64,000 nucleotides of DNA from Panagrolaimus kolymaensis (taxonomy: Eukaryota > Nematoda > Chromadorea > Rhabditida > Panagrolaimidae). Below the pieces are notes generated by a model, which made no database searches, was not told the DNA's origin, and was given only the letters and a program-made list of their open reading frames with translations. Shown in pieces: positions 49,901-60,573 of this stretch. Numbering within the stretch: the first letter of the stretch is position 1; the number at the start of each line of letters is the position of its first letter. The stretch is taken from the NCBI GenBank assembly GCA_028622995.1, contig JAJQJQ010000009.1, forward strand, positions 1,798,001-1,862,000, written 5' to 3'. A program made the translations under genes and the position numbers.

Positions 49901-51742
49901 CGTCAATCTTTTTATATTTTATTTTTTAAAGCTAAGGTGAAGGTGAAGGTGATGAGGATAGATAAAGATGGAGTTAACGTCGTAAAAAAAAAAAAGAGGA
50001 TTTAGAGGCATTTTTGTTTCGAATGAAACTTCGAGAAAAAAAACATTAAATAAAATTTCTTTTTTAGCAAGAAAAAATCGCAAAAGTGTCTGATTTTTGC
50101 TCTTTTAAAAAAATTAATTAAAAGGTAGAAAATTAAGTAGAAAAAAAAGTGTAATAAATTTTAAGGTTTTTAGATGGCAAAAAAAGTTGATCATCAAGGA
50201 AACATATTTCTCAAATGTTGCAAAAATTAGCTGATTTGATATTTTTTGTTATTGCTATCTTTAGTTTTTCTTGATTGAATGAAAAAAGGTTAAAATTTTT
50301 AGGGATCACGAGATTTAAAAAAAATAAAAAGCATGGAACAACTTATTTTTGTTGTTGTCTAAAAGCAATTTCATAAAAGTGCATCCATGAAAAAAAAGAA
50401 AGAAAAATAACAGACAGCCTCCTCGTGGATTTCAAAAATATTCACGAAAAAGAAAATAAAGAAAAATAAATGGAAAGAAAGAATAAAAACATAACGAGAA
50501 AAAAAAATCACTACCACCAGTTTTTAACTAGCAAGCTAATAAGATATTCCCACGGAACGGATATACCGACACAAAAGAAAAGAAAAGAAAAAAGTAAACG
50601 AGTCATAAAAATATTTTTAAGGGCAACAAAAAATATGAATAAAAGGAAATATGATCCTTCGAGCTTCCAACCAATTGTAGCTAATAATAATAATAATACA
50701 GCAAGTCCAAGACATCGCATCGCTGATAGATGGATGATGACAAGAAAAAAAAGTGACTGTTGTTACGTAAACTTGCTTCCAAGAGAATATATCCGCCACC
50801 CTCTTTTTCAACATCTCTATTTTTTGTTGAAAAAATATTTCCTAGTTAAACTTTCAAGAGTCATTGAGAGAAAAATAAATGTATGTGTGTTTGCTTACGC
50901 GCAGGAAAATAAATCAAAAAAATAGTTGGTTAGTCAGTAAGCAAGCAAGTAAGAGCAGGTAAGTAAGTTTCTAAGCTTGCTTTTTTTTTTTTGCAAGAAT
51001 ATAAGAAACTGGGGAAAACCGTGATGAGCTTCTTTTTTAATGTTTTTTCCTCCTCCCTCTCATCTGCTTTTTTTTGATTGTCACTGCTTCCTTGATTTTG
51101 CTTTTTTGATTTTTTTGAATGAATGAAACTTGACTTTTTTAACTTTGATTTTTTGAATTTAACTTACATCGCAAAATACCACGTTCAAAAAGTTGAGTAG
51201 GTTCTGGACGTGAAGCAAGTTTGGTTTGAAGGGCTAAAAAAAATATATATATTATAAATGCTTTTGTAACTCCAAAAAAATATATTCCAAAACTATGTTT
51301 TTTAATAACTGAAAATAATTTTTTTGATTTTGTTTTTTTACTTACTTTGTTTATTTAATTGTAAATTCTTTTTTAATGATTTTTGATCAATTAATATTGG
51401 TATTCTCCTTCTAACTTTTTGTCTTAACAGCGATGGAGGAGGCAAAGGTGGTGCAATAGGTGGTGATAAAGGATGACGGCGATAACTAAGACCGACAGTT
51501 GTAGTCGTTGCTGCTGTCATTGGTGATGGTGCTTGAGCTGCAGCGGATAATGTTATTGGAGTTAATGAAACTTGACCTCCCGAACTGGATGCTGTATAGC
51601 CATGTTGACGATTGGCAGTAATGAAAGGGTTGAAGTTTCCAAAATTAACTGGAACCAAAATATATGGAACTCTTGCTGGCTGTGGAGCTAATTTTGGTAA
51701 TATCGGTGTTGGAGTCGCCGTTGATGTCGAAGCCATTTTCAT
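37967..51742 (-). CDS. Myocardin-related transcription factor (MRTF/MAL), RPEL-SAP protein
   Basis: Ten minus-strand exons (51742-51346, 51233-51168, 47465-47358, 43446-43285, 43225-42720, 42546-41803, 41746-41492, 40804-40305, 40176-38253, 38116-37967) close in phase to 1603 residues. MRTFs bind G-actin through RPEL motifs and, when freed, coactivate SRF. Three RPEL motifs are visible at about residues 141-153 (RPEPTQLFERGIL), 176-188 (RPTRETLVTQGIL) and 221-233 (RPGPLELVNRKIL), each on its own exon. A basic patch (PKAKVRKKS), a SAP domain at about 524-561 (LSDFKVQDLKIECKKRSLPVSG) and a coiled coil at about 915-965 follow in the family order. The C-terminal 600 residues are Gln/Asn/Ser-rich and may be the activation region. 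It is longer than vertebrate MRTFs (about 1000). Introns 2 and 3 are 3.7 and 3.9 kb. The first true ATG is 51742, 14 nt after a TTTTTCAG acceptor. Confidence 0.9.
44098..44499. mobile_element. 402-bp hAT-type MITE filled with palindromic 12-mers
   Basis: Starts CAGAGCTGTCG and ends with its exact reverse complement (11-bp terminal inverted repeats), flanked by the perfect 8-bp duplication ATGCCGAC (44090-44097, 44500-44507); CAG ends plus 8-bp duplication are hAT hallmarks (family knowledge). Inside are six exact copies and one single-base variant of the palindrome TCGGTGCACCGA, separated by TTCGATTCGA and AAAATCGA strings. It lies in intron 3 of the MRTF gene, between the RPEL2 and RPEL3 exons. 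Confidence 0.88.
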
Positions 51743-52503
51743 TGGCAACTTTTAAAGCTGAAAAATGATAAATTCAGAATTGAGAATATTTATATTTAAA
51801 GTTAACGAAAGGAAAAAACGAAGAATATATTAGCAAAAATCAAATTAAAAGAGTTAAACATGTTAAATAAAATAATTAGGAAGTTTGTAACGAAAACTAA
51901 AGCTTACAACAAATTATATCATTAAATCAATAAAATAGCTTTTATCAAATCAAAAACCACAACCATAAGGTTCGTTACAAATCATTCATTTTTGTGTTTG
52001 ACTCATATTCATTTTTCATTTTTGTGCTTTTTGCATAATTTTTGAAGAACTTTGCTCTTTGATTCCCTTTTTGCCAATAATGCGCAATGTTTAAAACCTT
52101 TAACTATTATTTCTTTGAGTGTATTCTTCGGCTTTTTTAATGCAGGTATAAAGTTATTTGCAACTCTGCAATTTTGATATTTGATATGAGTTTTTTTTGT
52201 TGCTAAAAATATATAATACTTTTCAAAAAGCTTAAAATATGATAAGTTTTGCAAAAATAATCGTTCACTTTTTTCCTATTTGTAAAAAAAAAAATCCATC
52301 ACCATCAACAGCCACCAGCCATTTAACCAAAAAGCATAAAGACATATATTTATTTATTAGAATGTATTTATTTATTTGAGGCTAAAGTCTAGCTTTCGAC
52401 GACAAATTGGTTTTTGCCCTGTTCGTTCGATTTTTTTTAAAGAAAAAAGACAGATTGAAAGTTTTTTTTGCATTTGTTTTTTTCATTTATATAAAAAACT
52501 CTA
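51743..52503. promoter_or_regulatory. Divergent region between MRTF and the Ig-domain gene
   Basis: 761 bp between divergent start codons. AT-rich, with no clear core-promoter elements. A basic 80-codon minus-strand frame (52254-52009) without an ATG start was considered and not accepted as a gene. Confidence 0.3.
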
Positions 52504-54053
52504 ATGTTTTTTGTTCAAAATTTTCTTTTTTTCTTTTTCGTTGTTATTTTTGGTGGAAGTTTTTGTCAAGGTAAAAGTTATTATTTTTAGTCTTTAGTAA
52601 TTTTTGGAAGTTAATTAAAAAAAGTGATTTCAGGATGGCAATTACAATTAAGTCCAAATCCTGAAGTTCGAGCTGTGGGTCAACGACCTACTGGAACGCC
52701 CGTGGCAATCATGTGTATGGTTTCTGGATTGGAAGATGGTGATAGACCTGAAATTATTTGGACTAAATCAAGTGGGGATATTAATGAGTAAGAATTTTTT
52801 GAAAATTATTTGAAACCCAATTTTAAAATTTCCTAATTTTTTAATTCTCTGTTTTTACTTTCGTGCCATGACACAAAATTTCACCGATTTTTTCATTTTT
52901 CTTTGCAACAGTAATCCTTTGTAGAACCAGCAGCGTGGTTGTGAAATCTCTTGATCCATTCACCTCCAGCATAGTTATCCAAAATGGATCCCTAGATGAT
53001 AATGGCATTTATGTTTGCACTGGAAAACATAATAATGAAGAAAAACAAGTCACAGTTGATATTTATTTCTTCGGTAAAAAACTTTTTTTATTATTAGTTT
53101 CAATTCACAAATTTTTTTTTTCTAGAAGAACTTCACTTCCAAAATGATCAAACTGAAATTGATTCACCGGCTGAAGGTGGAGCAGTAAATTTATCATGCC
53201 AAGTTAAACCCACCAATCAAGCAGAATTGGTAACCATGTGGGAAAAAGGCATCCTTGCCCTTACATCGAGCAAGTTTATTTTTCCCTTATATTTTTGACA
53301 ACCATAAAAAAAAAATAAAGCGAAATAACAGCTGTTTTAGTTTTAATCCCCAAGAAGAAAAAAAAGTTTTTTGTTTTGTTTTTTAGCCTCCGAAAGAAAT
53401 TACACATTTTTTGAAAATGGACAAATTCTTCAAATCAATAAATATTCAAATGCTCACGATGAAGGAGTATATCATTGTAAAGTATTCGACCGAAAATCTG
53501 GATCCATGATTAGCAAGCAAATTAGAATTGGTGAGTTAAATATTTTTCAGATTCAAGAATTTTTAAAAGGAAAAGATTTTTCTGTTTTTTGGAAGAAAAT
53601 TTTTTTTAAGTTTACGACTTTTCTAAATAAAAAGTTTTCTTCAAAAGAAATTCATAGAAACGGCAAATTTGCATATTTTCTTATAACTCAAAAATTATTC
53701 TTTTGTTTTTCAATTAAAAAACCGCAGAGAAATTTTCGCTAAATTGAATCGACTAAAAGTGCCAAAAATGAATAAATGTATGTATTTGTTTAGCAAACAA
53801 AAACAGTTTTTTCTAATTTTTATAATTGCCAATAATTTTTTTTTGAATGAACAAACAAACGCTTTGTTTTGTTTTAATAATTATAATAATTACAATTGCA
53901 GGACGCCTTGTTCAAAAGCGCCAACACTTTTGCATGCATCTTTGCACCAATCTTTGCCATAGTTTGTATGTCAAACCTTTTGAACAACAAACAACGACGA
54001 CAAGTTCAAATTCGTTAGCGACCGCGTTTGCCGCCGCCTCTCGTCGAGTTTAA
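52504..54053 (+). CDS. Secreted two-Ig-domain protein
   Basis: Exons 52504-52570, 52634-52787, 52925-53073, 53126-53269, 53387-53530 and 53902-54053 join in phase to 269 residues. A signal peptide (MFFVQNFLFFFFVVIFGGSF) is followed by two Ig-like domains: VAIMCMV ... IIW ... LDDNGIYVCTG and VNLSCQV ... TMWEKG ... NAHDEGVYHCKV, each with the Cys, Trp and DxGxYxC pattern. The tail has four closely spaced Cys/His residues and then a Thr/Ser/Ala-rich basic end, with no membrane segment. The size and two-Ig layout resemble C. elegans ZIG proteins, which maintain neuron positions (family knowledge); orthology is not established. Intron 4 uses a GC donor (A|GCAAGT at 53270), without which the frame fails. 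Confidence 0.8.
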
Positions 54054-54178
54054 AACCATTTTTGTTGGCAAAAAAAAGTTTATTATTTGGCAGTGATTTT
54101 TATTTAATTAAATAATTATTTTTTACAATGTAAAATACCGGAATAACAATAATTTAAATATTAAATAATATGAAATTT

Positions 54179-55990
54179 TTAAATAAAATATTGTCTAAAC
54201 AAAATTTTTGCGAGTATCGAAAAAATCAATATAACGGGCAGTTGAAAATGATTAAAACAATTATTAAAAGCACTATTTGAATTGGAATGTAAAAAAATTT
54301 CTGGAGGATATTCTTGTTTCCAAACTATAAAATCATTTGGTTGTCGATGTCGAATAATTTTTATGGGCTTTAGTTCATTTTCATCGTCGTTATCGCGTTC
54401 CCATAAATTTCGAAAACTTTTAAAACTTCGAGATTGAAAAGACAAGGATTCTGAAGGGTTAATATAATTTTCTTGGTTCAGAATATCGTTGTCGTCGTCA
54501 GCTTTGATTGGGTCTATAGTATATGGGTGAAGGCGTTGGAGCTCTTCGATGACATTTGAATCACCAATGAAATGGGCTAAAAAAATTGGAAAAGGAGTAA
54601 ACCAAAAAAATAAGAAAAAGACTAACCTGCTCCAATGGCAACAAATATAGTATTATTTTTTAAGTTTTGAAATTTTTCATGCAATCTTTTAGCCATTCTT
54701 TCATTTCTTACTGTAAACATTTTATGTCGGATTTGATCTTGAATCTAAAAATTTTAATTTTCTTTTTCTTTGTGAGACCAAAGATTTTTGTTTTAAAATA
54801 ATCTTACAGTATCCGCAATTACGCTATTTTCAGATTTGACATCCAAAAATTGAGTGGTTTCAAAAATACTATTATCCAATTCTCCACATTTATATTTTTC
54901 TAAAATGCTTTCAATAGGACTCATTTTTCCAGAATGATGATGGTGATTTAAATGAGATTTATGACTATTTTTAATTAAATAATTAAGGGTATGATCGATT
55001 GCAAAAGATATCTAAAAAATTAAATTAAATTTATTTTTTGCAAAAAATTATTTAATAGTAAATTTTTTAATTATTTTTGACTTACATCTTTGTTGGGAAT
55101 ATTTTCTAAAGGATCACATTGTTCAGCGGGACTTTCAATGGAATAAATATTTTTTCCATATTTTTGAGCTTCATTCGCCAAAAACATATCCAACATTGGC
55201 GCAGAATTTCTTCGTTTATCATCGATATTTAATAAATGAAAAAGCATAAAAAGCAACCAAACAGGTTTTTTATTTTGCCAATCGATGATTGTGGAATGGA
55301 AATTAAGCAAAATTTGGGCATGATTTCCCAAATGAATCGAATGATGATTTAAAACAGCGGTAGTTAAATTTGCTCTTCTTCGATCCAAAACTAAAAAAGA
55401 AAAAACATTTGCCAAACTAAGAAAAAAAAATTTTTTGTTTACATTTGGCAATTTTATTAAACAACTTTTTTCCAAGAATTTTTTCCAATTTAACGCCCTT
55501 AGGCAAATCTCGACATTTTGCAAGAATATTTGTTACTTTTGGATTATTTAATGCCAATTCAAGGATTACGGTATCGGAAGCATCAAAAGCCGAGCGAATA
55601 CTGGGATGAACTAAAAAAAAAAAAAGAGGCAAAGATAGAATAAATTATAACGAACTAAACAATGACTTTTTAACCTAACAACAGGTGTCTGACATGTCTG
55701 CTCTTTTCACACCTTTTGTTAGAAGAAAAAAATAATAGACTTACCGTCGGGCCATATTTCGTTCCAAGCAACATGAATGGTGCCAAAAAGAAAAATTGAA
55801 GCTTGTCTATGTTCATCTTTGACATGCCATAAATGGATTAAACGGGTCTTCTAAAAAAGCACACGATGGAAACTAAGGTTATGGTGGAATTAAAAATAAA
55901 GTAAAGGCATACATTTTTGGAACATTTACTTTCTGCACTAATAAATATGGTAAGAAATAATATAAAAGTAATAAAGTAAAATTTAAACAT
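54179..55990 (-). CDS. TIKI-type TraB-family membrane metalloprotease
   Basis: Exons 55990-55913, 55850-55745, 55610-55443, 55390-55086, 55011-54808, 54744-54627 and 54576-54179 close in phase to 458 residues. A signal peptide (MFKFYFITFILFLTIFIS) leads into FLFGTIHVAWNEIWPDVHPSI, the TraB/TIKI metal-site motif with its conserved GTIH. Later blocks ILELALNN, NNTIFVAIGAAHFIGDSNVIEELQ and a C-terminal hydrophobic anchor complete the family layout. TIKI proteases cleave the Wnt N-terminus and inactivate it at the cell surface or in the secretory path (family knowledge). The stop lies only 125 bp beyond the convergent Ig gene's stop. The vertebrate name is TRABD2. Confidence 0.85.
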
Positions 55991-57666
55991 GGCAGAAATG
56001 ACAAAATTGACGATGAAAATTTAATAACAACAACAATAATAATGATTGACATTCAGTTGCTGTAGCATCTTGAAGCATTCCTCTTCCTCCTCCTCGTCTG
56101 CTTTTTATTTTTTTATGTTTCCGCGCAAAAAAAAATCTTATTTCACACGCTACAGGATGGCACGCAATAAATAAAAATATTACACCCCTAAAAAAAGTGT
56201 TGTTTTTTAAAAGTCATTAAAAAAAACAACCAAAGCTCGAAAGAAATACATATAAACTTTGTGAAACAAACGCAAACTTTTTTTTTCTAATAATAACAAC
56301 AATGATCTTCCAGCCTTCAAATAAGCAAATAAAAAAACGACAAAAAATGATGTTTTTAATGGTATTGGTGGTGGAGCTTCTTTTTTTTTTAAATGTTTAC
56401 ATATTGTTTTTGTTATACCAGACTTCTTATTCTTCTTCAGCTTTTTTCTTTTTTTGCATTGTTAGTGAGTGAGAACGACCTCTTCAAGAAGTAGAGGGGA
56501 TAGATTAAAGAAGTAAAAAAAGAAAAAGAAGTGCAACTTTGCGCGGTTGTCGTTCGCTCGCCTGAGCTCGATCGAGAGCTAGCTAGCGAGAGTGAAAAAT
56601 GTCGGCGGAGGTATCTCTCTTCAAATAAATATTTAAAAAATAAAAGAAGAAACAAAGTTTCATTCAGGCTATTTATTTATTTATTTTTTTGTTGTTGTTA
56701 TTGCAACAAACAATTAAAAACACATTTATTTTTATTATTACCATAATTTCCTTGTCCCAACTTCGATGATGTTGACCAATGTCTTTGTCGTTGATGGCGA
56801 GAACGAACGAATTCCAAACAACCCAAGATGAATAAAGAAAAGTAAACAACATCCATCATCGCCATTATTATTTTTATTAGTATTTATAAACGGAAGTGAA
56901 AAAAACCCGCAACTACCATTAACAAAATGTTTTTATGGGCGCAAACCAAACAAGAAAAAAAATGAATGGCATTTTTTTATTTTTGTTCACACTTTTTTCT
57001 TCTTCGGTGAAGCTCAACTCTATTAAAATTCATTTTCTATTATATTTTCTATTCTTCTTCCATTTTTTTTCTTCTTTTCCTCCGCCTTGCCTACCTAAAT
57101 ATGGCAACAAAAAAAAAATGGGAGACAGGTGGTGGGCCAATTTTATTTTTCATCAGGAAAATGAATACATAAAAGGCGAACATCCGCTTGCTTCTCGTTA
57201 TAATTTTTTTTTTATTGTGTCTGCTGTGATTTTTTTTCTTCAAATTGCCATAATTTTGTTCCGGACATTCTTTAACAAAGAAAAGTAACAAAATATAATA
57301 CTGCATTTATTTTCAATGTCGACGATTAATAGTTAGTGGATAATGGATTTTTTTCTTACAAAAAAAATATAAAATATAATAAAAAAGGAAGCGTTTTTCT
57401 AAACTAAAAATAATATAAAAGATACATAAAAAATACAAAAAAAATTGAATTTGAATTTGAATAAAAAAATGAGGGATAATACGAGAGAAAAATAGGTACA
57501 AACAAAAATAAAATATATTTGTTGTTTTACAAAAAAATAAATGTTTTTTGAATGTGGAAATGAGTGAATTTGTAAAGCCAAAAAAAAAAGTGATGAGACA
57601 AAGTAAAAGTTTTTGAAAGGTAAAAATTGCTACGTTGTGAGTTTTTGTGGCAAATTAAAATGATGA
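55991..57666. other. Intergenic region upstream of TIKI, downstream of the bZIP gene
   Basis: AT-rich with long A/T runs. A GC-rich patch at about 56535-56625 contains the nested palindromes GAGCTCGATCGAGAGCTAGC and may be promoter-related. The bZIP 3' UTR should occupy the right end. No gene is seen. Confidence 0.35.
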
Positions 57667-58821
57667 TTATTCTCCACGCCTCGTTCGAATTTCTTTGATT
57701 AAATCTTTAAGATATTTGATTTCACCTTCTAAACCATTGGCTTGAGTCCTCAATTTGCGATTGCGGGATTCAAGCTTTTCAAGTTCAATCAATTTTTGTT
57801 CCTTTTCAATTCGCCTCTTTTCACGATATTTGGTTGCTGCAACACGATTCAATAATTTTTTTCTTTCATCCGGATTGAGTTTAAGTTTCTGGCGGCTGCC
57901 ACGGGATTGCTTCTGAAAATAAGAAAATTTAATAAAGGTTACTGTAATTTTTTTTTGTCAAGAAAACTAACTTTTTTGTAGATTGTTTTTTTCGAACTGT
58001 TTGGTGAAGATGAACGCCGCTCAATTTCAGCGCATTCTCGTTGAATTTCTTCTAAAATTTCTTCTTGACTTAATTCAGGCGAATATGAAGCATCTTCATC
58101 ATCAACCAAAGAATCCCATGATGAATTTGAATGAACACTTGTTGCAGCTGATCGATAATTATTTTGATCAAAAACTTCGCTGGTATTGGTTGTCGGAGGA
58201 GGTTCACTAAAAATTTAATTTAATAATTGTTGATTTTTTAAGAGTTTTCCAAGCTTACTTCGAATTCAAGAAAGCATTGATTTCAGTTTCATCCAAAAAT
58301 TCTGGGTGCATTGGAATGTTATTCAGATTTGCAGCACCTAGGGGCATTGCTTCCATGTTGATAAAGTCCATTGGCATTTGATCACTTTTGGGCTCGGAAG
58401 CTTGATAGTAATAATAATTACTGAAGTCGCTGCTGTAATTCTGGGCCATCACATTATTGGATGGCGGCATGCTTAAGCTGCTGCTTGATTGTTGTTGTTG
58501 AGATTCGATAGATTTAGGAATAAAATCATATTCTACATTATTTGTGTACCATTCATTATTCATATTATTATCATCATCGACATTAACATTGACATTGTTG
58601 TTACCATTAAATCCACTATTATTAAGATTATAATTAAAATTGACATTGATATCATAATTAGGCACAACAAACACAGCACTTGATTTCTGTGGGAATGGGT
58701 GAACGGAACTGAGGAGTAAATCCTGTAGAAGGACCCCATCCTCGAGATTCTCCCATACCCATTCCAAATCGTCTTGGGTTGGAACCACTCCAAATGTGGC
58801 TTCTAAATCCATTATTTCCAT
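57667..58821 (-). CDS. atf-4: ATF4/ATF5-like bZIP transcription factor
   Basis: Exons 58821-58259, 58206-57972 and 57912-57667 join in phase to 347 residues. The C-terminal bZIP (about residues 285-345) has the basic region NRVAATKYREKRRIEKEQ and a zipper ending EIKYLKDLIKEIRTRRGE, very close to the ATF4 pattern AATRYRQKKRAEQE ... EIQYLKDLIEEVR (family knowledge). The N-terminal part is Asn- and acid-rich, including SWDSLVDDEDASYSPELS, as in activation and degron regions of ATF4. ATF4 homologues drive amino-acid and stress-response genes and are controlled by translation. Here the leader carries two minute uORFs and one overlapping uORF, annotated separately. Symbol by similarity to C. elegans atf-4 (formerly atf-5). 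Confidence 0.88.
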
Positions 58822-58936
58822 TGTTATTATTGTAATTGGAGTAATTATTTGTATTCGAATTTGTATTTGTATTTGTCGTTACAGAATAATTATCAAATTG
58901 ATTGGCGGAAGCCATGTTGAAATTGTTGAAATTCAT
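58658..58936 (-). CDS. Overlapping inhibitory-type uORF of the ATF4-like mRNA
   Basis: It begins at the ATG at 58936 (MNFNNFNMASANQ) in the same leader exon, 115 nt upstream of the main start, runs 92 codons in another frame and ends at 58658, 160 nt past the main ATG. A ribosome translating it cannot initiate the bZIP protein. This is the geometry of uORF2 in vertebrate ATF4 and of the last uORF in invertebrate ATF4 homologues. The encoded peptide is Asn-rich and probably unimportant. Confidence 0.7.
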   Translation of the reverse strand: MNFNNFNMASANQFDNYSVTTNTNTNSNTNNYSNYNNNNGNNGFRSHIWSGSNPRRFGMGMGESRGWGPSTGFTPQFRSPIPTEIKCCVCCA

Positions 58937-58978
58937 AATTGAAAAAGTTTGTAAATAGCAAAAGAGAAAGCGGAGCCT

Positions 58979-59674
58979 AAAAAAATTTAAGAGTTTTATT
59001 AAAATTCCTAAATTCTAAGAAGGTCAGAAAGTCAAGTTAAAGTAACGAGATGAAAAATAAAACTAGACGAAAATTAAAAAGCGACTATACTCTTCAATTT
59101 TTTGATGATAAAACTGCGGAAAAAAAAATAAGAATAGTTTTTATTTTATGTTTAAAGTTAAGGAAAAAAGACACGTGAATTATCGATGCAAAGCAGTAAT
59201 GTGATAAAAATTTAGTTGTGTCCGTTAATTTTTGCGCGTTTGTGCAATGAAAAAACTAATATAAAAAATTAACAAAAAGAAGGACAAACAAGATTTTAAA
59301 AGCAGCAGTAGCAGCCCAAAAAATTAAAAGATAAACGTATAACTAAAAAACCTTTTAAGGGGAATCAAAAAAGTTTTTTTATCGTTTGCAGTTAAAAAAA
59401 GAGGAGTTTTATTTTACTCCTCTCTCCACCAACACACCACAGAGACACAGTCACCGACAAACAACTGCATCGATTGATTGATACAAAGTTCCAATTTTTG
59501 AGTTTAGACAACAAAAAAGCAAGACTAGACTAACTAGACAGTTGCGGACCGTGGCTACCATTGACAAAGCTTATTTTAAGCTAATAAAAAATTTTTAAGC
59601 TTCTACGATCGAGAGAAATGGTCAAAATCGAAGCATGATGCAATCAATCAATAATCAAAGAAAAAAAAACTTAC
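58979..59674 (-). other. Proposed 5'-UTR intron of the ATF4-like gene
   Basis: GTAAGT donor at 59674 and TTTTTAG acceptor at 58979. The 696 bp contain no coding sequence. The same acceptor could instead accept a trans-spliced leader. Confidence 0.45.
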
Positions 59675-59722
59675 TTGTCTTTTTGCAATTTGGAAGAAAA
59701 TAAAAATTTTCCAAAGTTGCGT

Positions 59723-59737
59723 TTAGCTTGAATTCAT
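59723..59737 (-). promoter_or_regulatory. Minute uORF (4 codons plus stop) in the proposed 5' leader exon
   Basis: ATGAATTCAAGCTAA on the minus strand (M-N-S-S-stop), in a leader exon ending at the donor ACAA|GTAAGT (59675). It lies 3' of the shorter uORF. Confidence 0.5.
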
Positions 59738-59747
59738 AGATAAAAAT

Positions 59748-59759
59748 TTAAGCGAACAT
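59748..59759 (-). promoter_or_regulatory. Minute uORF (3 codons plus stop) in the proposed 5' leader exon
   Basis: ATGTTCGCTTAA on the minus strand (M-F-A-stop). Its length matches the three-codon uORF1 of vertebrate ATF4. It is functional only if transcription starts further 5' and the exon is retained rather than replaced by a spliced leader at 58978. Confidence 0.5.
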
Positions 59760-59830
59760 CGTTTCCGAATGTAAGTTATTTATTTTAAAAGTAATATACC
59801 TAAAAAAATTTATAAATTAAATTTTTTTAT

Positions 59831-60573
59831 TCTCTCTTTTTTTTCTTATTCGTTCGCGTTGGTTGTCGTCGTCGTTCATTTGGCAAATAGCCTATAATAT
59901 GACTATGTATATATACGCACGCACACGACAGCCAAACATCACTTCCCCCGAACCAACCGCAACCATGCTGGATTTGTGAATGGAAAGAGATGGACGAGTG
60001 CTCGCTGCTCAATATTCCCTGCTCGATGGTCGCTTGCTCGCCTGCTTTTATGTTTGCAAAGTAAAATGTGAGTGCATTCGCATCCTTTCTTTTTTCCTCT
60101 GCGTCTCTGATTTCGCAATAACACAATGCTTTTTGCTGCATCAAACGCATAAAAAACACAAAAAAAAGAGAATATTTCGAAATCACAAGGAAAAAAAAGG
60201 AAAAAAACAAACGTGGTTGATGTCATTCAAGAAACTTAAGATAAAAAAAAGAGGAGGCTTAAACAGAAAATGGACACAAAAACGGAAGTGATCTATGCAA
60301 CTTTTTTGTCGGCTAATGATTTTTTTGGCGCCAAAATGGTAGCATTTTTTAGTCCAGAAATTGTTGCCTTAAGCGTTCTAAGAAGAAAAATGAAAGCCAT
60401 TTTGTGATTTGGCTTAAAACTATTTTGCCGTAAACACTTAGAAAAAAATTAGCATGAATGAATGATTTTTAAAAAAAGTCAAAAAAGAAAAAAAAATTTC
60501 AAGCAAAAAAAAGTAAAGTCACTATTTTGTCAACTTCCAACATCGACTACTACTTCTGCTACTTTCATTTTAA
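59831..60573. promoter_or_regulatory. Divergent promoter region, ATF4-like and coiled-coil genes
   Basis: About 740 bp. The part at 59860-60110 is distinctly GC-richer and lacks the usual homopolymer runs; it includes CGTCGTCGTT, CACACGACAGCC and CTCGCTCGCC-like clusters and probably contains promoter elements. ORFs here show no domain signal. Confidence 0.35.

Noticed and set aside
46181..50925. Frames such as 46181-46411, 47385-47741 and 50470-50925
   Set aside because: They lie within MRTF introns, are Lys/Ile/Phe-rich and overlap equally long antisense frames.
52009..52254. 81-codon basic minus-strand frame upstream of the Ig gene
   Set aside because: No ATG start, Lys/Leu-rich composition that AT-rich DNA produces by chance, no motif; a short conserved basic protein cannot be fully excluded.
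59827..60291. 95-127 codon frames on both strands near 60 kb
   Set aside because: They lie in the divergent promoter region, overlap each other in opposite directions and have no domain; the GC-rich composition is better explained as regulatory DNA.
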